Below are positions 54,142 through 63,296 of a DNA stretch of 64,000 nucleotides, one piece after another. How positions within the stretch are numbered: position 1 is the first letter of the stretch; every line of letters starts with the position of its first letter. Origin of the DNA: Hahella chejuensis KCTC 2396 (lineage in GTDB: Bacteria > Pseudomonadota > Gammaproteobacteria > Pseudomonadales > Oleiphilaceae); contig NC_007645.1 of assembly GCF_000012985.1 (NCBI RefSeq), positions 992,001 through 1,056,000 on the forward strand, in the 5' to 3' direction. Below the pieces are notes generated by a model, which was not told the origin of the DNA, did not search any database, and was given only the letters and a program-made list of their open reading frames with translations. The position numbers were made by a program, and so were the translations under genes.

Positions 54142-57033
54142 ATGGCTGCGCCAAGCGAGCTACAGTTATATCCGTCGGTAATTCATCCAGCAATTCAGAA
54201 GTACTGGGATGAGTTTTGTGAGTTGCCGGCCGAAACGTTAAGTGCATTTTCCTCTTATTATCCCGATATTCTCCGCGCCTTTGCAGTTAGTGACTTCCTC
54301 GCATTAAATATTCTTAGAGAGCCAGAGTTGGTTCTCAGCTTTTTGCAGTCTTCGCAGCATCAAAAGGAGTGTCAGCTTGTCGACTTTCGAGCGCCGCTGG
54401 CTGAAGAGTTGTCGGGGGCTCTAAAAGAAGACGACTTGCTTAGGATACTGAGGCTGTTTCGTCGGCGAATGATGTTTCGAATTATATGGCGAGATTTGGT
54501 GTGCCTCGTGGATTATCAAGTCACGACGCGAGAAGTTTCATGGCTTGCAGAAACCTGCATTGATGAAGCTTTGAGCTGGATTTATCGTGATATGAGTCAG
54601 CAATTCGGTGAGCCTCATTCTACCGCTGGCGTGAAGCAGCAACTGGTTGTTCTCGCTATGGGCAAACTGGGGGCGAACGAGCTCAATGTATCATCGGATA
54701 TTGACTTGATTTTTACTTTTCCTGAGAGAGGCGAGACGCAAGGTGGGAACCGTTCCCTGGATAATCAGGCGTTTTTCACTCGATTGGGGCAGAGATTAAT
54801 ACAGGCGTTAGATAATACGACGGCCGATGGTTTTGTATTTAGAGTTGATATGAGGTTGAGGCCATACGGACAGAGTGGCGCTTTGGCCCTCAGCTTTGCG
54901 GCAATGGAAGCCTACTATCAGGAGCAAGGTCGGGATTGGGAGCGCTATGCGATGATCAAGGCTCGGGCGGTCGCTGGCGATATTGATGCCGGTGAAGAGC
55001 TGTTAACCTCACTTAAACCCTTCGTTTACCGTAAATATATCGACTTTGGCGCTGTTCAGGCGCTGAGAGCCATGAAGGAAATGATTGAGCGGGAGGTTCA
55101 GCGTAAAGGTCAGGATGGCAACATTAAGGTAGGGCGAGGGGGCATCAGAGAGATTGAGTTTATCGTTCAGGTGTTCCAGCTAATGCGTGGTGGGCGAGAT
55201 GTCAGGCTGCAACAGCGAAACTTGTTGTCGACTTTGGAATGTCTCGAGGATGAAGGACTTTTGCCAGTCGCTGCCGCAGCTGAATTGCGGGAAGCCTATA
55301 TTTTTTTGCGTAATTTAGAACATGCGATTCAAGGACTCGAGGATAAGCAGACCCAGGAGATACCCAAAGATGAAGAAGGGCGGGAGCGGGTTGCTGTGGC
55401 GATGGGGTTCCCCGGATGGGGTGCGTGTCGAGTGCAGCTGGATAAATACAGGGACTGCGTATCGGAGCATTTCGCCGACATTATTGCCGAGCGCCGGGAA
55501 GCGCCTTTAGAGCGTCCAGACACTATTGAGTGGAAAGCTCTTTGGGCGGGGAGATTGGCTCAGGATGAGGCGCAGGATTTATTATTGCGGTCAGGGTGTG
55601 ATCAGGCGCAGGAAATTTATGAGGCTGTTACGCAACTCCGCCAAAGCTCCCGAGTCCAACATATGCAGTTGCAGGGAAAAGAGCGTTTGGATGAGTTCAT
55701 GCCCAACCTGCTCCAGTCTTTGGCGCAAAGTCGTGCATCACATGAAACCTGCAGAAGGCTGTTGGCTCTAGTTGAGGCAGTTCTGCGGAGGAGCGCTTAT
55801 TTGGCGCTACTGAATGAGAATCCTGGCGCACTGACTGAACTTATTCGCTTATTCGCAGAAAGCGCCTGGATCGCGAGGCAAATTGTAACTACGCCCTTGC
55901 TGCTGGATGAGTTGTTGCACTCTGGCAGTCTTTACACTCCGCCTGACACCACTGCGCTGCGTGATGAGCTCCGACAGCAAATGTTGCGTATTCCCAATGA
56001 TGATCTGGAAGAGCAAATGGAAGCGTTGAGGTACTTTAAAAAGGCCCACGTATTACGGGTGGCCGCCTCCGATCTTCGTGAAACTTTGCCTTTGATGAAA
56101 GTCAGTGACTATCTGACTTTTATCGCTGAAACCATTATTGAGCAAGTGGTGGATGAAGCCTGGGAAACGATGGTGAAGAAATACGGTGAGCCAGGCTACG
56201 AAGATGCTGCGCTAAATGATATGCGGTTTGCAGTCATCGGCTATGGAAAGCTTGGTGGGATTGAAATGAGTTATGGCTCGGACTTGGACTTGGTCTTTCT
56301 ACATGGCGCCTCAGGAGACTTAAGTACTAGTGGTGAAACCAGCATCGCCAATCAGGTCTTTTTCACTCGCCTTGGGCAGAGGATTATCCATTTGCTGACG
56401 ACGAAAACGGCATCTGGAGATATATATGAAGTGGATATGCGCCTGCGGCCCTCAGGAAATTCGGGATTGCTGGTCAGTTCTGTAAGCGCATTTCAGCAAT
56501 ATCAAGAAAAAAGCGCTTGGACATGGGAACATCAGGCTTTGGTTAGATCGAGGGCGGTGGCGGGATGTCCCGGTATTCGCGCAGAGTTTGAAAAAGTAAG
56601 GAAAGATATTCTTACACAACATCGAGACCCGGCTAAATTGCGCACAGAGGTGATGGACATGAGAGAGAAAATGCACGCCTCTCTCGGAACCAAGCCGGAT
56701 TCCTCTGGAAGCCCGCCTTATTTCGACCTCAAGCATGATAGGGGCGGTATCGTTGATATCGAATTTATGGTTCAATATGCAGCTTTGCGCTGGGCGAATG
56801 AGTACCCTCAGATTGTTGTCTGGAGCGACAACATCAGGATATTGGAAGCCTTGGGCGATGCTGGCGTTTTCTCTCAGGAAGATGCGGATAAGCTTTGTGA
56901 TATCTACCGCTTGCTTCGCGCCCATGGGCACCGGTTAGCGCTTCAGAATCTTCCCGCGCGGATACAAACCGACGAGCTGTTGGAAGAGCGTCGTTGGGTT
57001 GTGGCGTTTTGGGAAAAAGTATTTGCGGAGTGA
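54142..57033 (+). CDS. glnE: Bifunctional glutamine synthetase adenylyltransferase/adenylyl-removing enzyme
   Basis: GlnE adds AMP to, and phosphorolytically removes it from, GlnA Tyr397 according to glutamine level and PII. The 963 residues consist of two nucleotidyltransferase domains joined by a helical regulatory part. The N-terminal removal domain has VSSDIDLIFTFPE and the RxRPYGQSG motif (MRLRPYGQSGAL). The C-terminal transferase domain has YGSDLDLVFLHG and MRLRPSGNSGLLVSS. Both DxD metal sites are intact. It follows the CYTH-DUF547 pair and precedes ilvE, the latter also in Pseudomonas. Confidence 0.97.
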   Translation: MAAPSELQLYPSVIHPAIQKYWDEFCELPAETLSAFSSYYPDILRAFAVSDFLALNILREPELVLSFLQSSQHQKECQLVDFRAPLAEELSGALKEDDLLRILRLFRRRMMFRIIWRDLVCLVDYQVTTREVSWLAETCIDEALSWIYRDMSQQFGEPHSTAGVKQQLVVLAMGKLGANELNVSSDIDLIFTFPERGETQGGNRSLDNQAFFTRLGQRLIQALDNTTADGFVFRVDMRLRPYGQSGALALSFAAMEAYYQEQGRDWERYAMIKARAVAGDIDAGEELLTSLKPFVYRKYIDFGAVQALRAMKEMIEREVQRKGQDGNIKVGRGGIREIEFIVQVFQLMRGGRDVRLQQRNLLSTLECLEDEGLLPVAAAAELREAYIFLRNLEHAIQGLEDKQTQEIPKDEEGRERVAVAMGFPGWGACRVQLDKYRDCVSEHFADIIAERREAPLERPDTIEWKALWAGRLAQDEAQDLLLRSGCDQAQEIYEAVTQLRQSSRVQHMQLQGKERLDEFMPNLLQSLAQSRASHETCRRLLALVEAVLRRSAYLALLNENPGALTELIRLFAESAWIARQIVTTPLLLDELLHSGSLYTPPDTTALRDELRQQMLRIPNDDLEEQMEALRYFKKAHVLRVAASDLRETLPLMKVSDYLTFIAETIIEQVVDEAWETMVKKYGEPGYEDAALNDMRFAVIGYGKLGGIEMSYGSDLDLVFLHGASGDLSTSGETSIANQVFFTRLGQRIIHLLTTKTASGDIYEVDMRLRPSGNSGLLVSSVSAFQQYQEKSAWTWEHQALVRSRAVAGCPGIRAEFEKVRKDILTQHRDPAKLRTEVMDMREKMHASLGTKPDSSGSPPYFDLKHDRGGIVDIEFMVQYAALRWANEYPQIVVWSDNIRILEALGDAGVFSQEDADKLCDIYRLLRAHGHRLALQNLPARIQTDELLEERRWVVAFWEKVFAE

Positions 57034-57130
57034 CTTGGTTCCTCCTCTAATTAACCAATACTCTTCCGACGTTTAAGTCGGGTTACAGTTTAAGAATGTG
57101 TGGCTTTGGGCCCCGAAGGAGTTGACTGCT

Positions 57131-58054
57131 ATGTCCATGGCTGATCGTGACGGTTTGATCTGGTTCGATGGCAAAATGACGCCTTGGCGTGACGCCAATG
57201 TGCATGTGTTAACACATACGCTGCATTACGGCATGGGTGTGTTTGAAGGCGTCCGCGCTTACCAGACTCCTGATGGCGCTGCGATTTTTCGTTTGCAGGA
57301 ACATACCGACAGGTTGTTTGACTCCGCTCACATCATGAACATGAAGCTGCCTTTCTCCAAGGAAGAGCTTAATGAGGCGCAACGTCAGGCGGTGCGTGAG
57401 AACAATCTGAGTTCGGCGTATATGCGGCCAATGGCTTTCTACGGCTCAGAAGGTATGGGGCTGCGCGCTAATAATCTGAGCGTGCATGTGATCGTCGCCG
57501 CTTGGGAATGGGGTGCGTATTTGGGTGAAGAGTCGCTGCAAAAGGGCATCAAAGTGCGCACCAGCTCTTATACTCGTCACCATGTGAATATTTCTATGAC
57601 TCGCGCTAAAGCGAACGGTCATTACATCAACTCTATGCTGGCTTTGAATGAAGCGTTGGCGTGTGGGTGTGACGAAGCGCTGTTGCTTGATCCGGAAGGT
57701 TATGTGGCGGAAGGTTCTGGAGAAAATATTTTTGTTGTCCGTGATGGGGTGATTTACACACCGGAGCTGACCTCCTGTCTCAACGGCATTACTCGTAACA
57801 CGATTTTTCATCTGGCGGAGCACTTGGGCTATAAGCTGGTGGAGAAACGTATTACTCGCGACGAAGTCTATATCGCTGATGAAGCGTTTTTCACTGGCAC
57901 TGCGGCGGAAGTTACGCCTATTAGAGAACTGGATGGGCGCCCAATCGGCACTGGTCAGCGCGGACCGATTACAGAAAGACTGCAGTCTCTGTATTTCGAT
58001 GTGGTTAAAGGACGTAACGAAGAATTCAAACACTGGTTGACGCCTGTCGTCTAA
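57131..58054 (+). CDS. ilvE: Branched-chain amino acid aminotransferase
   Basis: IlvE transaminates the 2-oxo acids of valine, leucine and isoleucine with glutamate. The 307 residues belong to fold-type IV PLP enzymes. Landmarks: LHYGMGVFEGVRAY, the PLP-lysine region MTRAKANGHYINSMLAL, EGSGENIFVV, LNGITRNTIFHLAE and the terminal FFTGTAAEVTPI. AAGGAG nine bases before ATG 57131 fixes the start. It stands between glnE and waaF and is 35 bases from waaF, as in Pseudomonas; the metabolic link to lipopolysaccharide genes is only positional. Confidence 0.96.
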   Translation: MSMADRDGLIWFDGKMTPWRDANVHVLTHTLHYGMGVFEGVRAYQTPDGAAIFRLQEHTDRLFDSAHIMNMKLPFSKEELNEAQRQAVRENNLSSAYMRPMAFYGSEGMGLRANNLSVHVIVAAWEWGAYLGEESLQKGIKVRTSSYTRHHVNISMTRAKANGHYINSMLALNEALACGCDEALLLDPEGYVAEGSGENIFVVRDGVIYTPELTSCLNGITRNTIFHLAEHLGYKLVEKRITRDEVYIADEAFFTGTAAEVTPIRELDGRPIGTGQRGPITERLQSLYFDVVKGRNEEFKHWLTPVV

Positions 58055-58089
58055 GTCTTAGTTCATTTCTTTGTAAGAGGCGCCAGCCC

Positions 58090-59136
58090 TTGAATATTCT
58101 GATTATCGGGCCCTCTTGGGTTGGCGATATGGTGATGGCGCAAAGCCTTTTTAAAGTGCTTGTGCGCCTTTATCCTGACGCTCAAATAGACGTCCTTGCT
58201 CCAGGTTGGAGCCGCCCCATTCTTGAAGCTATGCCGGAAGTGAGGGACGCTATCGATATGCCGGTGGGGCACGGCAAGCTTATGCTGAAGGCCCGGCGTG
58301 AATTGGCAGCCTCATTAAAGGCTAGAGATTACGCTTGGTCGATCATTCTCCCTAACTCATTGAAGTCCGCCTTAATTCCTTGGTTTGCGAGCATACCAAG
58401 GCGTACCGGTTGGCGGGGAGAAATGCGTTATGGCTTGCTAAATGACATTCGTAAGCTAGATAAAGCGCGGTTCCCGCTTATGGTCGAACGTTTTGTGGCG
58501 CTCGCCTATGATAACGGGATGGCTGACTTAAGCTGTATACCCAACCCTGAATTGAAACCGGATGTTAAGCTTACTGCGGACGTTTGCGCTAAATACGCCG
58601 TAGAGGCGGTTGGAGCGCCGATATTAGGATTGTGTCCTGGCGCCGAGTTTGGCGCCGCCAAACAGTGGCCTGCTGAGCATTATGCGGCTGTTGCGCGCCA
58701 TTACCTGCATAAGGGATGGCGTGTCTGGCTGTTTGGCTCCGCTAATGACAAACCTGCTTGCGAAGAAATTGCGGCAGCTTCTGGTTCTGCTGGAGTCATG
58801 AATTTCGCTGGTTTGACGACGCTGCAGGAAGCCGTGTCGTTGTTGTCATTGACTTCTCGCGTGGTTAGTAACGACTCAGGTCTAATGCATGTTGCTGCAG
58901 CGCTGGGATGTCCACTGGTCGCCGTTTACGGTTCTACCTCTCCAGACTTTACGCCGCCGCTTGCTGAGCACAAGCAAATCGTTCGCTTGGGTCTGGACTG
59001 CAGTCCCTGTTTTGAACGTACTTGTCCTTTGGGGCATTACAACTGCCTTAAACAGTTGCCAGCGGAACAGGTAATCTCTGCGTTGGATAAGTTGCCGCAT
59101 CGTTCCGGTAACCAGGGAGTGGCGCCCATTGCCTAA
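58090..59136 (+). CDS. waaF: ADP-heptose:LPS heptosyltransferase II
   Basis: WaaF adds the second heptose to the lipopolysaccharide inner core, on the cytoplasmic face. The 348 residues of a GT9 enzyme begin MNILIIGPSWVGDMVMAQSL, essentially the family start, and include GLCPGAEFGAAKQWPAEHYA, VSNDSGLMHVAAALGCPLVA and the C-terminal YGSTSPDFTPP. The start is a TTG at 58090. The gene overlaps waaC by eight bases, so translation is coupled. Confidence 0.96.
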   Translation: MNILIIGPSWVGDMVMAQSLFKVLVRLYPDAQIDVLAPGWSRPILEAMPEVRDAIDMPVGHGKLMLKARRELAASLKARDYAWSIILPNSLKSALIPWFASIPRRTGWRGEMRYGLLNDIRKLDKARFPLMVERFVALAYDNGMADLSCIPNPELKPDVKLTADVCAKYAVEAVGAPILGLCPGAEFGAAKQWPAEHYAAVARHYLHKGWRVWLFGSANDKPACEEIAAASGSAGVMNFAGLTTLQEAVSLLSLTSRVVSNDSGLMHVAAALGCPLVAVYGSTSPDFTPPLAEHKQIVRLGLDCSPCFERTCPLGHYNCLKQLPAEQVISALDKLPHRSGNQGVAPIA

Positions 59137-60160
59137 AGTTTTACTGGTGAAAATGTCCTCTTTGGGGGATGTAGTGCATACGCTGCCTGCTGTTACTGAG
59201 GCTGCGATGAACGTGCCGGGCTTACAATTGGACTGGGTGGTGGAGGAAGCGTTTGCAGAAATTCCTACTTGGCATCCGTCTGTAAATAAGGTCATCCCCG
59301 TTGCGTTGCGGCGCTGGCGTAAAAACCCTTATAAAGCGTTGAGATCTGGTGAGTGGGCGGACTTTGGAGAAAAGCTTAGATCAGATTATGACCTTGTTAT
59401 AGACGCTCAAGGCTTGTTGAAAAGCGCCTTTATCGCCAAAAAAGCGGGTACAGAAATCGTTGGATATGATCGCACGTCTGTGAGAGAGCCTCTTTCCAGT
59501 GCGTTCTATCACCGGCGTTACTCTGTCGCTAAGCAAATGCATGCGGTGGAGAGGACTCGGGAGTTATTCGCCCAGGGGCTTGGTTATGCGAAGAACGGAG
59601 CGCCGGATTATGGACTCAAGATAGACGCTACTGAATCTGAAGAGCCTGGCCCAACGGTTATGTTTCTTCATGGTACGACATGGCGTACCAAACATTGGCC
59701 TGAGTCTTTTTGGGGGGGGTTGGCCCGGCGGTGTCGGGAAGCTGGTTATAATGTTTGGGCGGCTTGGGGGAATGAGCAAGAAAAAGAGCGTGCGGAACGC
59801 TTGAAGGCGTCCTCCGGCGTGCGTGTATTGCCACGAATGTCATTGAAAGGGGTCGCGGAGCATATCGCCGGAGCTCAAGTTATTGTCACTGTGGACACCG
59901 GTTTGGGCCATTTGGCGGCAGCGCTGGCTAAACCGACAATTGCTCTGTATGGGCCAACTAATCCGGCCCTCACTGGAATATACGGAGCGCAACAAACCTC
60001 CCTTGCCTCAAGTTATCATTGCGCGCCTTGTATGCGAAAGCATTGCCGCTATGAAGTCTTGGGTGAAAAATTTGATTATCCTCCGTGTTGGAATGACCTT
60101 TCTCCCGACGTGATTTGGGAAAGGGTTATCAAGCTTGTTGATAGAGAGCGAATAACGTGA
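59129..60160 (+). CDS. waaC: ADP-heptose:LPS heptosyltransferase I
   Basis: WaaC adds the first heptose to Kdo2-lipid A. The GT9 signatures in 343 residues are MPKVLLVKMSSLGDVVHTLP, DAQGLLKSAFIA, LHGTTWRTKHWPESFW and TVDTGLGHLAAALAKPTIAL. The start is TTG at 59129, within the end of waaF. The stop overlaps the GTG of the next glycosyltransferase by four bases, so three genes are read as one unit. Confidence 0.96.
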   Translation: MPKVLLVKMSSLGDVVHTLPAVTEAAMNVPGLQLDWVVEEAFAEIPTWHPSVNKVIPVALRRWRKNPYKALRSGEWADFGEKLRSDYDLVIDAQGLLKSAFIAKKAGTEIVGYDRTSVREPLSSAFYHRRYSVAKQMHAVERTRELFAQGLGYAKNGAPDYGLKIDATESEEPGPTVMFLHGTTWRTKHWPESFWGGLARRCREAGYNVWAAWGNEQEKERAERLKASSGVRVLPRMSLKGVAEHIAGAQVIVTVDTGLGHLAAALAKPTIALYGPTNPALTGIYGAQQTSLASSYHCAPCMRKHCRYEVLGEKFDYPPCWNDLSPDVIWERVIKLVDRERIT

Positions 60161-60921
60161 GCCCTGACCCAAAATTATTGAGCGTAACCATAATTACGCT
60201 TAATGAATCTGCGCGAATAAAGGCCTGTATAGAAAGTATCGCTTTCGCTGACGAAATAGTAGTCATCGACTCAGGAAGTGATGACGATACTCGAGAAATT
60301 GCAAAGTCGCTTGGCGCCAGGGTGATAGAAAAATCATGGCTGGGTTATGGCAGGCAAAAACAGTTTGCTGTCGAGCAAGCTGCGAATGATTGGGTGTTGT
60401 GTCTGGATGCGGATGAACGTGTGACGCCTGAGCTGGCGAAAGAAATTCGCGAAGTAATGCAAAATCCAGCTTATTCCGGCTACGTAATGCCAAGGCGCAA
60501 TAGATTTATGGGGCGTTGGCTCAGATATGGAGAGGGTTATCCCGATTTGAGTCTGCGTTTGTTTGATCGGTCTAAAGGTCGCTGGAGCGATGACCCTATC
60601 CATGAAAAAGTAGTTTTGGAGTCGGAAGCTGGGCGTTTAAGCGGGGACTTACTGCATTTCTCCGAGGATGGCGTTGCAGCATATTTGGAAAAGCAAAACC
60701 GTTATACGACGCTGCAAGCTCATGAGCTGAAACGCAGAGGGAAAAAATTCTCCCATGCTCAGCTAATATTTAGTCCCTTATTTCGCTTCATAAAGTTTTA
60801 TTTTCTTAAACGAGGTTTCCTGGATGGCGCACCGGGGCTGATTCACATAGTGGTAGGTTGTATGAATAGTTTCTTTAAGTACGCCAAGTTGCGAGAGCTG
60901 GGCCTAAATGAAGACCGTTAG
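60157..60921 (+). CDS. GT2 family glycosyltransferase (WaaE/KdtX-like)
   Basis: A 254-residue GT-A-fold transferase with no membrane helices. It shows SVTIITLNESARIKACIESI, the nucleotide-binding VVIDSGSDDDTREIAKSLG, the metal DxD in VLCLDADERV, and the acceptor region DLSLRLFDRSKGRW. This is the pattern of the core glucosyltransferase WaaE/KdtX, which decorates heptose I. The sugar and linkage are not certain. Start GTG 60157, overlapping waaC; its end overlaps the following GT4 gene by 14 bases. Confidence 0.9.
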   Translation: MSPDPKLLSVTIITLNESARIKACIESIAFADEIVVIDSGSDDDTREIAKSLGARVIEKSWLGYGRQKQFAVEQAANDWVLCLDADERVTPELAKEIREVMQNPAYSGYVMPRRNRFMGRWLRYGEGYPDLSLRLFDRSKGRWSDDPIHEKVVLESEAGRLSGDLLHFSEDGVAAYLEKQNRYTTLQAHELKRRGKKFSHAQLIFSPLFRFIKFYFLKRGFLDGAPGLIHIVVGCMNSFFKYAKLRELGLNEDR

Positions 60922-62041
60922 TTCGGATGTGCAAGGAGAGCTCAGAATATGTTTTTACACGGATACCTTTTTCCCCCGACAGGGGGGCGCGCAAGTAGTG
61001 CTTCATCATCTAGCGACCGAGCTGACTAAGCTGGGTGCTCAGGTTGTGGTTCTGGCTCCTCATTTTAAGGGTGATACAATCTGTGACGATGAGTACGAAT
61101 ACAGGGTTGTAAGGTTTAAAGCTCCCGGGTCGAAAAAAATCGGAAACAGGATGGTTCTTTTAGACCTGTTTAGGTTGTATCGGTCATTCAAGTTTGACCT
61201 TCTTCACTGCCATGCGGCATACCCTCAAGCCTTTGTCGCCAGGAGTTTTAAGCGTCTTGTAGACATCCCTGTCGTTTGTCGTCCTCATGGGAATGATATT
61301 GTGCCTGAAGGCGGGATAAGGAAAAGCCGTTATGCAGAGAGGCGATTGATCCTAGGGATGGAGTCGGTTGATATCTTTGTCGCTCAAGGCGCTTACATGA
61401 AGTCTGTATTGATAGAGTTGGGCGCGCCTGAAAGAAAAATTGTGGTTATCAACAATGGGGTCGACGACAACATCCTAACTACCTCGCCAAGTATGACGGC
61501 AGGATGCGGAGACTATGCGCTTGCAATGGGACGGCTGAGTTCAGTTAAAGGGTTTGATAATCTAATTAGAGCGATAGCCAAAACGTCAGACTCTAAAATC
61601 ACTCTGAAAATAGCGGGGGACGGGCCGGATAGCAAGCTGCTCGGGGCGCTGGTCAGGCAATTGGGATTGAATGAGCGGGTAGAGCTTCTTGGGCATATAA
61701 GCGGGGAAGAAAAAGTAAGTTTGCTGAAAGGAGCGCGCCTTTTCATAAACTCTTCACGCAAAGAGGCGTATTCAAATGCCATTGTTGAAGCAATCGCCTT
61801 GCACATACCGGTAATCGCCACAGAAGTTGGCGGAAATCGGGAGATTATTGAACATGGCGTCACAGGCCTAACGTATTCTGTAGAAGATACTGACCAATTA
61901 GCGTACGCCATTTCAGTTTTATGGCATGACGGAGATTTAAGAAAAAGCCTCGCCGAGAAGGCTTATTCTAGAGTTCATCCATCAAGCTGGCGTAATATCG
62001 CTACCCAGTATGAAAAAATCTACCGGTTGTTGACAGGTTAG
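60908..62041 (+). CDS. GT4 glycosyltransferase, LPS core (copy 1)
   Basis: A 377-residue GT4 (GT-B fold) transferase. The N-terminal half has ICFYTDTFFPRQGGAQVVLH and VCRPHGNDIVPEGGIRKS; the C-terminal half has the sugar-nucleotide site LFINSSRKEAYSNAIVEAIA, the Glu-rich EX7E motif. Most residues match the next gene, so the two arose by tandem duplication. It is probably a core or O-antigen-linker hexosyltransferase; donor and linkage cannot be predicted from the sequence. It overlaps the GT2 gene by 14 bases. Confidence 0.9.
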   Translation: MKTVSSDVQGELRICFYTDTFFPRQGGAQVVLHHLATELTKLGAQVVVLAPHFKGDTICDDEYEYRVVRFKAPGSKKIGNRMVLLDLFRLYRSFKFDLLHCHAAYPQAFVARSFKRLVDIPVVCRPHGNDIVPEGGIRKSRYAERRLILGMESVDIFVAQGAYMKSVLIELGAPERKIVVINNGVDDNILTTSPSMTAGCGDYALAMGRLSSVKGFDNLIRAIAKTSDSKITLKIAGDGPDSKLLGALVRQLGLNERVELLGHISGEEKVSLLKGARLFINSSRKEAYSNAIVEAIALHIPVIATEVGGNREIIEHGVTGLTYSVEDTDQLAYAISVLWHDGDLRKSLAEKAYSRVHPSSWRNIATQYEKIYRLLTG

Positions 62042-62151
62042 ATTGAGAACATTAGCAAGCATCTGGAGGGTAAGCTTCATTTAGAGACTGGAATGAGCTT
62101 TGCCTTCTTGGCGCAAAGCTATTGTATTTAGTGAAATCATATAAGATAACT

Positions 62152-63279
62152 ATGTCCAACCTCTGTATCTGTTTTTACACTGATGTATTTTTACCATCCA
62201 TTGGAGGAGCGCAGACAGTACTCCATCATTTGGCTACAGAATGCACTAAGCTCGGTATTCGAGTCGTTGTTTTGGCCCCTGCGCCGAAAAGAAGAAAATA
62301 CGACGACAGCCAATATTCTTATGATGTGGTGCGATTCAAGGCGCCGAGATCGAAAAAGTTTGGAAACCGATTGAGGCTCATAGATCTGTACCAAGTTTAT
62401 CGAAAATACCGGTTTAATGTGTTGCATTGCCACGCCGCCTATCCGCAGACCTTTGTCGCGCGTGAATTGCGTCGATGGATGAACTTTCCGGTGATTTGTC
62501 GCCCTCACGGCAGTGATATTGTGCCGGAAGGAGGTATTCGCAAGAGCGATTATGCAACGAACCGGATGCGAAAGGGCCTGGATATTGTTGACCGCTTTAT
62601 TGCCCAGTGCCGCTACATGGCGGATGTAATGAAAGACTTTGGTATTCCTCCCGAGCGTATAGACATCATTAATAACGGAGTCAGCCTGGAAGACTTCTCA
62701 AGCGTTGAACCGTTCAAGGCGGAAAAGCCTTACGCTGTCAGTGTCGCCAATCTGATTCCGAGAAAAGGCTTCGATATTATGCTGAAAGCTTTTGCAAAAC
62801 TGGAGCGGAAGGACATTGAGTTCAGGATCGTGGGACGTGGCGACAACATGGAAAAGTATGAAAAGTTAGCTGAAGAATTGGGTATTGCTGACAGGGTTAT
62901 CTTCCATGGGCCTAAAATTGGCGAGGAGAAAATTGCTTTGTTGAAAGGCGCAACGGTATTTCTTTCTGCATCCCGCAAAGAGCCGTATTCTAACTCCCTG
63001 TTAGAGGCAATGGCGGCTGGATTGCCGGTCATCGCCAGCGCTGTAGACGGGTGTTTGGAAATGGTGACGCCAGGCGTAAATGGCTGGTTATTTCCCAGTG
63101 AAGATATAGACGCTATGGCTGATCTTATCGAGCAAGCGTTTACGGATCGACCGCTGATGCAAAGGACCGCGGCATCTACAACCGAGTATATTGCGCAACA
63201 TGACTGGCCAATTGTCGCTCAACAGTATATTGAGCTTTATCGTGAGGCCCTTAGCTCACGCATAAATTCTCACAAGTGA
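62152..63279 (+). CDS. GT4 glycosyltransferase, LPS core (copy 2)
   Basis: A 375-residue GT4 paralogue of the preceding gene. ICFYTDVFLPSIGGAQTVLH, VICRPHGSDIVPEGGIRKS and the donor-site motif FLSASRKEPYSNSLLEAMAA correspond block by block to copy 1. I start at ATG 62152 (MSNLC), although a TTG at 62122 is in frame; neither has a strong ribosome-binding site. A 110-base spacer separates it from copy 1. Divergence in the middle third suggests different acceptors. Confidence 0.9.
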   Translation: MSNLCICFYTDVFLPSIGGAQTVLHHLATECTKLGIRVVVLAPAPKRRKYDDSQYSYDVVRFKAPRSKKFGNRLRLIDLYQVYRKYRFNVLHCHAAYPQTFVARELRRWMNFPVICRPHGSDIVPEGGIRKSDYATNRMRKGLDIVDRFIAQCRYMADVMKDFGIPPERIDIINNGVSLEDFSSVEPFKAEKPYAVSVANLIPRKGFDIMLKAFAKLERKDIEFRIVGRGDNMEKYEKLAEELGIADRVIFHGPKIGEEKIALLKGATVFLSASRKEPYSNSLLEAMAAGLPVIASAVDGCLEMVTPGVNGWLFPSEDIDAMADLIEQAFTDRPLMQRTAASTTEYIAQHDWPIVAQQYIELYREALSSRINSHK

Positions 63280-63296
63280 TTTGCGCCTGCTCAGTT

